Both the position numbers and the translations under genes were made by a program. From Gemmatimonadota bacterium (lineage in GTDB: Bacteria > ARS69): a DNA stretch of 5,887 nucleotides. Within the stretch, counting starts at the first letter, position 1. Each line of letters begins with the position of its first letter. Below the pieces are notes generated by a model. The model made no database searches. It was not told the origin of the DNA and saw only the letters and a program-made list of their open reading frames with translations. Of this stretch, positions 1 through 4,799 are shown piece after piece. The DNA lies in contig JAGQIB010000020.1 of assembly GCA_020431545.1 (NCBI GenBank), forward strand, positions 4,308 through 10,194. The letters run 5' to 3'.

Positions 1-78
1 TACGCCGAGGAGAAGCGAAGAAGTCCGAGAACCTCGAGGGACCCTGAGAATCGAGAGGAACTCCGGGTCTCGGCCAAC
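1..78. other. Gene-free left edge, purine-rich on the plus strand
   Basis: After the stop codon of the unknown protein, 78 bases remain. The plus strand is about 70% purine over the first 60 bases, with repeated GAG/GAA words (minus strand CT-rich). No convincing gene or terminator is seen. The minus strand could pair CGAG-ACCC with GGGT-CC-CTCG across a loop of about 20 bases, but the stem is short and bulged and no T tract follows. Confidence 0.4.
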
Positions 79-756
79 CTAGTATTCCTCGACCTTCATC
101 CGCCGCACCATCTCCTCCTCGCTCAGCTTGCCGGAGGCGTGCGCCCGCAGGTCCGCCATCTTCGCCTTGAGCACGAGGCGCGAGATCTTGTTCTTCGTGA
201 AGTAGTTCGCGTCCTTCAGGTACGCGGCCACCGCGAGGTGCTCGGCGTCCGTGAGCGAGGTCATGGTCTCGCCGTAGTCCAGCATGAGCGAGATGATCTC
301 CGCCTTGCCGGCCCGGTAGAGCTCCTCCTCCACGTTCGTCCGTCGCGCTTCCCGCTCCTCGATCAGTTTGGCGGCCTCCTTCGCGTCTTCCTTGTCGTCC
401 TCGTCGATGATGATGACCTTCTTGCCGTCGACGTCCTCGACCCGGAACGGGAAGTTGAAGTTCCAGTGCGAGTCCTTGTCCTTCTCCACGAGCGACGCGT
501 CGAACGTGAACACCGCACCGAATCCCTCGATGTAGAGACCGCGCGTGACGTCCCGGCCGAAGATCAGAAGGTTCGGACTGTCCAGGAGCATCTGGTCCAT
601 GATCTTCTCCATGATGCCGATCTGGCGGACGACCTTCCGCTCCGGTCGATCGGCATCCGCTCCGAACGCCGCCTTCGCCACGAAGCCGGCGGCGAGCGCG
701 ATCCCGATGAGCACGACCTCCCGGATCCATCCTCTCCTGCGCATGATCTGCGCCAT
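79..756 (-). CDS. Membrane-anchored or exported protein of unknown function, third gene of the sigma operon
   Basis: I do not recognise a named family. The product is 225 residues. Residues 6-13 (RRRGWIRE) are basic and followed by a hydrophobic stretch, VVLIGIALAAGFVAKAAFGA (14-33). This reads as a signal-anchor or a signal peptide cleaved near AFGA-DA, so the bulk should lie outside the cytoplasmic membrane. The body is charged and soluble: LDSPNLLIFGRDVTRGLYIEGFGAVFTFDASLV (58-90) is probably beta-rich, an acidic patch DEDDKEDAKEAAKLIEEREARR (118-139) is helical, and the C-terminal half (about 140-222) is predicted helical, with LMLDYGETMTSL, AVAAYLKDANYF and ISRLVLKAKMADLRAH. It has no cysteine and no obvious catalytic motif. 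Translation appears coupled to the anti-sigma gene, so it probably works with that protein, perhaps as an envelope co-sensor or regulator; that role is inferred from position only. The stop is TAG at 81-79. Confidence 0.82.
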   Translation of the reverse strand: MAQIMRRRGWIREVVLIGIALAAGFVAKAAFGADADRPERKVVRQIGIMEKIMDQMLLDSPNLLIFGRDVTRGLYIEGFGAVFTFDASLVEKDKDSHWNFNFPFRVEDVDGKKVIIIDEDDKEDAKEAAKLIEEREARRTNVEEELYRAGKAEIISLMLDYGETMTSLTDAEHLAVAAYLKDANYFTKNKISRLVLKAKMADLRAHASGKLSEEEMVRRMKVEEY

Positions 757-760
757 GACC

Positions 761-1531
761 CTACTCCTTCCCTTCCAGGGGTCGTTCCGGATTCAGCTCC
801 GCACCGTTGTGGAGCAGATCCTCGAGTGAGATACCGTTCCGCGCCGCGAGCACCTCGAGCCCCATCGTGTCGAGCCGTCCGGTGATCTGCCGGTAGTCGC
901 GGTTCTGTTCGTCGCGGAGCTGCTGCGCCATCGACTGCACGAGCCCGTAGGTCTCCGCGTCGCGTCGCTGCCCGTAGTCGTTCAGCGCCTTGGTCAGCGC
1001 CATCACGAGCTCCGCGTTCTGGTTGTCCATCTCCTCGCGCGTGACCCAGTCCGCGGTGGCGGGCACGAGCACGCTCCGGTCCGGGTTCTCACGCAGCGCG
1101 AGTTCCTGCCCGGGGCCGAGCTCCGGCACGGTGGACCGCACCGGGGCCGCCGCCTCCTCGCCGAACCGGAACGCGAGACCGCCGTCGATCTTCTGGACCC
1201 GCAGCCCCGCGGCCGCGGCCACGACCAACGCGATCGTCGCGAACGCGAGTCCCCACGCGGGGGACGGCACCTTCCACGACGCGACGAACCGCTCCCAGAA
1301 GGACGCTCGCTTCGGTTCCGGTCGGTCCTCCACGAGCACGAAGCTCGGCACCCGCTCCTCGATCCGCCACGCCGGCAGCATCGCCCGGGTTCCCGCCAGC
1401 TCCTCGTACTCCTGACGCAGCTCCGCATCCTCGCCGAGCAACCGCTCGAACGCGCGACGCTCCGACTCCGGAAGCTCTCCGTACAGGTACGCCATCAGCT
1501 TGTCGATGCGCGGATCCATGCGCTCGTTCAT
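761..1531 (-). CDS. Membrane-anchored anti-sigma factor (cysteine-free)
   Basis: Predicted to bind the ECF sigma factor encoded just upstream and keep it inactive at the inner membrane. The product is 256 residues. Residues 8-45 (IDKLMAYLYGELPESERRAFERLL, then AELRQEYEEL) are the usual N-terminal anti-sigma helices. However, the whole protein contains no cysteine, so the zinc-binding H-x3-C-x2-C motif of ZAS anti-sigma factors is absent. After a cytoplasmic linker (50-90) one membrane helix, AWGLAFATIALVVAAAAG, lies at about 92-109. The part after it (110-256, presumably periplasmic) has a GGLAFRFG segment, a Pro/Glu-rich stretch, and a charged helical region at about 164-232 (REEMDNQNAELVMAL, MAQQLRDEQNRDYRQITGRL) likely to form a coiled coil. 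The assignment rests on domain layout plus adjacency to the sigma gene. It ends in TAG (763-761), 4 bases from the next ATG. Signal release could occur by regulated proteolysis or by partner binding; neither can be seen here. Confidence 0.82.
   Translation of the reverse strand: MNERMDPRIDKLMAYLYGELPESERRAFERLLGEDAELRQEYEELAGTRAMLPAWRIEERVPSFVLVEDRPEPKRASFWERFVASWKVPSPAWGLAFATIALVVAAAAGLRVQKIDGGLAFRFGEEAAAPVRSTVPELGPGQELALRENPDRSVLVPATADWVTREEMDNQNAELVMALTKALNDYGQRRDAETYGLVQSMAQQLRDEQNRDYRQITGRLDTMGLEVLAARNGISLEDLLHNGAELNPERPLEGKE
764..769 (-). promoter_or_regulatory. Ribosome-binding site embedded in the anti-sigma gene end
   Basis: AAGGAG on the minus strand, 7 bases before the ATG at 756. 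It is made from the last two sense codons (Lys-Glu) of the anti-sigma gene, directly before its TAG. This arrangement suggests translational coupling of the two genes and fixes the start at 756 rather than at the in-frame ATG four codons later. Confidence 0.7.
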
Positions 1532-1536
1532 CGCAG

Positions 1537-1544
1537 TCCTCCCC
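1537..1544 (-). promoter_or_regulatory. Ribosome-binding site of the anti-sigma gene
   Basis: GGGGAGGA on the minus strand, 5 bases before the ATG at 1531 and inside the 16-base gap after the sigma stop codon. It is a strong site that confirms the start and gives independent translation of the anti-sigma factor. Confidence 0.7.
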
Positions 1545-1547
1545 GGA

Positions 1548-2216
1548 TCACACGTCCGACGCCGCGATTCCGCGGGCGTCCAGACTCTTCCTCAGGGCCC
1601 GAAGGCCGTAGTAGATGCGCGTGCGAACGGTCGCCGCCGGTACGCCGGTGATCTCGCCGATCTCGTCCGACGTGAAGCCCTGGAACTCGCGCAGCAGGAT
1701 CGCCGTCCGCTGCTCGGCCGGCAGCTCCGCCAGCGCGGACTCCAGGACCCGACTCCGGCTCGCCGCCTCGGCTCCCGCGTCGGACGAATCGGAGCGGCTG
1801 CCCGACGCGATCGCCTCGGTCGGCTCGGCCGGCTCGTCCTCGAACGCCAGCACCTCGGTGCGGGCACGCGGGGACCGGAACCGGTCGCGGCAGAGATTCA
1901 GCGCGATGTAGTGCACCCATGACTTGAACTTCTCCCCGTCCCGCAGGCGCGAGATGTTCGTCCAGGCCTTGACCAGCGCCTCCTGGCAGACGTCCCGCGC
2001 GTCCTCCCCGTCGCCCAGCGTCCTCCGGACGAATCCGTAGAGACTCGACTCCCAGCGGGACGCGAGCTGGTTGAACGCCGCGACGTCCCCGTCCTGGCAG
2101 CGAGCCACGAGTTCCCCGTCCGTGAACGTCTGCACTCGGGCCTCCCCGGGGCGACGGATGCCCCGCTCGTCACCGGTGGGACGGGGCGGCGGGGGGAACT
2201 GTTCGAGGAAATCCAA
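1548..2216 (-). CDS. ECF-family RNA polymerase sigma factor
   Basis: An alternative sigma factor of the sigma-70 ECF type, which directs RNA polymerase to a small regulon. The product is 222 residues from TTG at 2216, or 195 from GTG at 2135. Region 2 spans about 33-114 (DGELVARCQDGDVAAFNQL, then DARDVCQEALVKAW with the conserved D-[AV]-x-Q-E core, then FKSWVHYIALNLCRDRFR). A 45-residue Ser/Glu/Ala-rich linker follows (about 115-159). Region 4 spans about 160-213 (ALAELPAEQRTAILLREF, then the helix-turn-helix FTSDEIGEITGVPAATVRTRIYYGLRALRK). Only regions 2 and 4 are present, as expected for ECF factors. The first 27 residues (FPPPPRPTGDERG) are proline- and charge-rich and belong to neither region, so the shorter start may be the true one. 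The stop TGA (1550-1548) lies 16 bases before the anti-sigma ATG. Activity is expected to be controlled by that neighbour. The ECF group is not assigned. Confidence 0.93.
   Translation of the reverse strand: MDFLEQFPPPPRPTGDERGIRRPGEARVQTFTDGELVARCQDGDVAAFNQLASRWESSLYGFVRRTLGDGEDARDVCQEALVKAWTNISRLRDGEKFKSWVHYIALNLCRDRFRSPRARTEVLAFEDEPAEPTEAIASGSRSDSSDAGAEAASRSRVLESALAELPAEQRTAILLREFQGFTSDEIGEITGVPAATVRTRIYYGLRALRKSLDARGIAASDV
2141..2147 (-). promoter_or_regulatory. Ribosome-binding site for a short (GTG) sigma-factor start
   Basis: GGGGAGG on the minus strand, 5 bases before a GTG at 2135 that is in frame with the sigma gene. It is a stronger match to the Shine-Dalgarno consensus than the site serving the TTG, and the protein would begin VQTFTDGELV, close to where ECF sigma region 2 usually starts. 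Confidence 0.45.
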
Positions 2217-2222
2217 GGGAAT

Positions 2223-2227
2223 CTCCC
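2223..2227 (-). promoter_or_regulatory. Ribosome-binding site for the long (TTG) sigma-factor start
   Basis: GGGAG on the minus strand, 6 bases before the TTG at 2216. It supports use of this rare start codon; no ATG exists upstream in frame within the gap. Confidence 0.45.
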
Positions 2228-2232
2228 GAAAT

Positions 2233-2245
2233 CGGACCTGGTCCG
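2233..2245. promoter_or_regulatory. Perfect palindrome CGGACC-T-GGTCCG, possible operator
   Basis: A 6+6 base inverted repeat around a single central base lies in the gap before the sigma gene, 17-29 bases upstream of its TTG codon and downstream of the weak promoter candidate. Such a site could bind a dimeric regulator or form a small stem in the leader mRNA near the ribosome-binding site. It is short, and the region is GC-rich, so chance occurrence is possible. Confidence 0.25.
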
Positions 2246-2290
2246 GTCGGGCACCGGCCGGCGGGGGCGCGGGACGGGGCCGTTCGGCCG

Positions 2291-2319
2291 AGGAAACGCG
2301 GCCGGGAGCCCCCCGTCAA
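2291..2319 (-). promoter_or_regulatory. Weak candidate promoter for the sigma/anti-sigma operon
   Basis: On the minus strand TTGACG (2319-2314) matches the -35 consensus at five of six positions. It is followed, after 17 bases, by TTTCCT (2296-2291), which matches TATAAT at only three positions. The spacing is ideal and the element lies in the only sizeable gap before the operon, but the -10 is poor and the -35 falls inside the loop of the hairpin described above. A promoter recognised by the operon's own ECF factor could be present instead, and I cannot identify one. Confidence 0.2.
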
Positions 2320-2328
2320 GCCGGGGAG
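2309..2328 (-). terminator. Possible hairpin terminator after the beta-helix gene
   Basis: Just after the beta-helix stop codon the minus strand reads CTCCCCG-GCTTGA-CGGGGGG. This can form a 7-pair GC stem (one T-G wobble) with a 6-base loop. There is no T tract after it, so it is not a canonical intrinsic terminator. In such GC-rich DNA a stem of this size can arise by chance. Its position directly after the stop codon is the main argument. Confidence 0.3.
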
Positions 2329-2333
2329 GCGCC

Positions 2334-4745
2334 TCAGCGGAGGCGGACGACCTTCTCCACGGTGGACCGGTCGCCGGCTTCCAGGCGGAGGAAGTACACG
2401 CCCGGGGGCAGCGGGGCGCCGTCCGCGGTGTCTCCGGCCCACCGGACCGCGGAGGGAGGATCCGGGCCTTCGAACAGCGTCCTCACCCGGCGGCCCGCGA
2501 CGTCGTAGACCACGAGGCGGGCGGCCCCGGGCCCGAGCGACAGGCGGATCCGGGTCCCGGATCGGAACGGATTCGGGAACGCGTTCAGGGAGAAGGAGCC
2601 GCGGCCGGGCGCCGGAGCGTCGAGCGCGATCAGCGGCGCGCACAGCGAATCCGAGTGCGACTGGTTCGTGATCGGGCAGCTCGCGACCGGCCCCTCGAAC
2701 GTGCTCAGGATCTGATCGTACTGCGTGCTCCCCCACCAGTTCAGCGTGGCCGGCAGGGAGTCCGCCGCGACGTTCAGGTTTCGCACATTGAGCGGGATCG
2801 CGAGCCCGTTGTCGAAGATGTCGTTCGCGCGGGCGAGCGTGGTGCCGATCGTCACGCGCGAGTCGGACGAGTTCCGGATGCCGCCCACGGCTCCCCCGTG
2901 CATGCGGTTCCCCGCGAGGTGCAGTCCCACGCTTCCCGCGTCCGCGCGGACGACCCAGTTCGCGAGGAACCTCGCATCCAGGTCGAGACCCTGGATCACG
3001 GTCGAGTCCACGACGGCGTTCGCCGACACGAGCTGTTCCCCGCCGATGCGCTGCACGACGTGAGTGAACTCCGGACCGAATCCCACCACGTGGACTCCCG
3101 GGACGACGTTCAGCGCCTCCGGATACTCGCCATCGCAGACGCCAACGACGTCGCCCGGGACGGCGGCGGCGAGCGCGGCCGCGATCGTGGAGTAGTCGCC
3201 CGGCACGAGGATCGTCGCGCCCACGGGACACCCGCACCCGATTGGCTCGGAGCCGAGGTCCGAGGCGCACCCGTTGTTCGCGGCGAGCGCCGGCGAATCG
3301 GGGAATCGCAGCGTCCACTCGCCGGCACCCGGATCGCAGAACAGCGGATCGACCTCCAGGTTGCCGAGGCTCCCGCCCTGCCCCGCGAGGCATCCGACGA
3401 AGTTCCCGCCGGGGTTGTCCCACACGATCGTGCAGCGCACCTCGACGCTGCCGACGCCGGCACACGTCGCCGCGGCTCCGCCGGCCTGCGAGGCGATGAT
3501 CGAATCCGTGACGTCGAGGGAGGCCGTGTTGTCGACGTCGAGCGCGGCGCCGTTCGCCGGCGCGGCATTCCCGACGATGCTGCAACGCGCCAGCGCCGCG
3601 GTCCCGGTCCAGCGGGCGGAGATCGCTCCTCCCCCGGCCACCGCCGCGTTGTCGCCGAGCAGCGAGTCCTCGATCGTCACGTTCGCGCCCTGATTCAGGT
3701 TGAACGCGCCGCCCGTGAGCGCGGCGGAGTTGCCGACGAAGCGGCACGCGCGGAACGTCGCGACCGACTGCCAGCACTCGACGGCACCGCCCGCGTACGG
3801 CGTGGCCTGGTTGCCGGAGAACTCGCAGCCGGAGTACGTGACGGAGGAGAACTTCGCGACGAAGGCGGCGCCGCCGTTCGCCGCGACGTTGCCCTGGAAC
3901 ACGCAATCGGCGACCGAGGCCCGCGACGTTTCGCCGTAGATCGCTCCGCCGGCGCCCGCCGTGTTGTCCGTGAACGTGCAACCGACGATCGACGTCGCGT
4001 CTCCCGCGAACGAGTACACGCCACCCGCGCCCGCCAGCGCGGTGTTGCCCTCGAACTCGCAGTCGTAGATCGCTCCCGTGCAGTGGTCGAGGAACGCGCC
4101 GCCCCCGTCCGCCGGAACCGAGTCCGACGTCGCCGAGTTGAACTCGAATCGGCAGTTCCCGACGTTCCAGTTCAGATCGCGCCCGTAGATCCCGCCGCCC
4201 GACGCCCAGTTGTACGCCGACGCCACGTTCGCCGTGAAGGTGCAGTCCACGAGGCGCACGTCGCCGCCGCGCGCGCCGAGGCCGGCGCCGTACGTCGCCG
4301 CGTTCGCCTCGAACACGCAGTCGCGAACGGCGACCCGCGCGCTGTTGCAGCGCAGCCCTCCCCCGACGCGCTCGATGAAGTCGCCCGCGTCCGGCAACGC
4401 ACCGTTCGTGACGCGCAACGACTCGATCCGGATCCCGGCGCCGCCGGGACAGTCCAGCACGCGGCCGGCGAACCCGGCGTCGATCGTGACGCACGGCGGC
4501 GAAGACTCCCCGCGCAGGGTGACGCCGTCCGGAATCACGAGATCGTGCTCGGAGTAGGTCCCGCAGGCGACGAGGACCGTGTCCCCCGCCGCGGCCGCGG
4601 CGAGCCCCGACGCGATCGTGGGGAACGTCGACGGGACGTCGAGCGTCGCCGCCCCGGGGGCACCGGGAATCGAAAGCAGCACGGTGGCGACAGGGATTCC
4701 GAGACGGCGCAGCAGCGCCGACCACGGGGTCCGCGAACGGATCAT
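2334..4745 (-). CDS. Secreted right-handed parallel beta-helix protein with C-terminal FlgD/T9SS-type domain
   Basis: An exported protein of 803 residues, probably on the cell surface or released; no substrate can be assigned. Residues 1-32 form a signal peptide (RSR and RR charges, hydrophobic GIPVATVLLSIPGA, cleavage near GAPGA-AT). Residues 32-90 are a pectate-lyase-like helix start (VPSTFPTIASGL, GDTVLVACGTY, GVTLRG). Residues 140-440 hold about twelve rungs of pattern C-x-F-x-x-N-x-A followed by GG[AG][AIV], as in chlamydial Pmp repeats. Residues 458-506 contain VDPLFCDPGAGEWTLRF, SPALAANNGC and IGCGC, a closing segment common in such proteins. Residues 507-566 repeat the start module. 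Residues 716-803 form the sorting-type Ig domain (NAFPNPF, VVYDVAGRRVRTL, LPPGVYFLRLEAG, EKVVRLR). No catalytic residues of a polysaccharide lyase are recognisable, so an adhesin-like or structural role is as likely as enzyme activity. The ATG start is supported by the signal peptide; its Shine-Dalgarno is weak (GGGA 12 bases upstream). The gene ends in TGA at 2336-2334. Function is unassigned; fold and export are the firm parts. Confidence 0.92.
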   Translation of the reverse strand: MIRSRTPWSALLRRLGIPVATVLLSIPGAPGAATLDVPSTFPTIASGLAAAAAGDTVLVACGTYSEHDLVIPDGVTLRGESSPPCVTIDAGFAGRVLDCPGGAGIRIESLRVTNGALPDAGDFIERVGGGLRCNSARVAVRDCVFEANAATYGAGLGARGGDVRLVDCTFTANVASAYNWASGGGIYGRDLNWNVGNCRFEFNSATSDSVPADGGGAFLDHCTGAIYDCEFEGNTALAGAGGVYSFAGDATSIVGCTFTDNTAGAGGAIYGETSRASVADCVFQGNVAANGGAAFVAKFSSVTYSGCEFSGNQATPYAGGAVECWQSVATFRACRFVGNSAALTGGAFNLNQGANVTIEDSLLGDNAAVAGGGAISARWTGTAALARCSIVGNAAPANGAALDVDNTASLDVTDSIIASQAGGAAATCAGVGSVEVRCTIVWDNPGGNFVGCLAGQGGSLGNLEVDPLFCDPGAGEWTLRFPDSPALAANNGCASDLGSEPIGCGCPVGATILVPGDYSTIAAALAAAVPGDVVGVCDGEYPEALNVVPGVHVVGFGPEFTHVVQRIGGEQLVSANAVVDSTVIQGLDLDARFLANWVVRADAGSVGLHLAGNRMHGGAVGGIRNSSDSRVTIGTTLARANDIFDNGLAIPLNVRNLNVAADSLPATLNWWGSTQYDQILSTFEGPVASCPITNQSHSDSLCAPLIALDAPAPGRGSFSLNAFPNPFRSGTRIRLSLGPGAARLVVYDVAGRRVRTLFEGPDPPSAVRWAGDTADGAPLPPGVYFLRLEAGDRSTVEKVVRLR
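3426..4328 (-). repeat. Tandem beta-helix rung repeats (about 12 units, 75-93 bp)
   Basis: Within the beta-helix gene the unit C-x-F-x-x-N-x-A...GGA recurs with cysteine (or serine) at residues 143, 168, 198, 229, 256, 281, 307, 334, 361(S), 388, 415(S) and 438, a spacing of 23-31 residues, most often 25-27. The period is also visible in DNA: the plus strand shows gttgcc/gttcgcc-type words at about 3648, 3729, 3810, 3888, 3963, 4044, 4137, 4227 and 4302, followed by gaac..gca. The units are degenerate at DNA level, so this is an old, selected protein repeat rather than a fresh tandem duplication. Confidence 0.8.
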
Positions 4746-4790
4746 GTGGGCGATGAGTCCCGGCTCGGTGAAGGGGGGGCGGACCCGTCG

Positions 4791-4799
4791 ATCATATCA
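4791..4799 (-). promoter_or_regulatory. Candidate extended -10 promoter for the beta-helix gene
   Basis: The minus strand reads TGATATGAT: a TGn extension followed by TATGAT, which matches the TATAAT -10 box at five of six positions. The TG of the extension is part of the glpD stop codon TGA. It lies about 46 bases upstream of the beta-helix ATG at 4745, leaving room for a leader of roughly 35-40 bases. No good -35 hexamer is found 17 bases further upstream (it would fall in the glpD coding end), which is tolerable for an extended -10 promoter. It stands out as an AT-rich island in a very GC-rich stretch. Vegetative promoter consensus in this phylum is not certain, so this is a candidate only. 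Confidence 0.35.

Noticed and set aside
1..77. A possible fourth operon gene starting at TTG just after the unknown protein's stop codon on the minus strand
   Set aside because: The frame is open to the edge (about 25 codons) and has a GAGGA upstream, but the peptide is Ser/Leu-rich without recognisable features and the start codon is rare. Too little sequence to support it.
139..885. A 248-codon open frame on the plus strand across the unknown protein and anti-sigma end
   Set aside because: Its translation is rich in Arg, His, Val and Asp with no domain, and it runs antisense across the boundary of two well-supported genes.
1003..1428. Arg/Ser-rich open frames on both strands inside the anti-sigma gene and similar ones inside the sigma and glpD genes
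   Set aside because: Low-complexity translations typical of wrong frames in GC-rich DNA; the true frames show recognisable domains and ribosome-binding sites.
2278..2289. Inverted repeat GGCCG-TT-CGGCC in the same gap
   Set aside because: Short GC-only arms with a 2-base centre are expected often at this base composition.
2270..2290. An ECF-type promoter (GAAC ... CGTC) in the gap before the sigma gene, minus strand
   Set aside because: GAAC and CGTC words are present, but only a few bases apart instead of the roughly 16-17 required.
2170..4725. An 851-codon open frame on the minus strand overlapping the beta-helix gene and the following gap
   Set aside because: It is an Arg/Gly/Pro-rich shadow of the beta-helix gene in another frame; high GC removes stop codons. 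The frame 2334-4745 has a signal peptide, rungs and a C-terminal domain.
4746..4796. glpD and the beta-helix gene lie in the same frame, 17 codons apart, suggesting a possible readthrough fusion or split gene
   Set aside because: glpD ends with its complete C-terminal domain and the next gene begins with its own signal peptide; the shared frame has a one-in-three chance of occurring.
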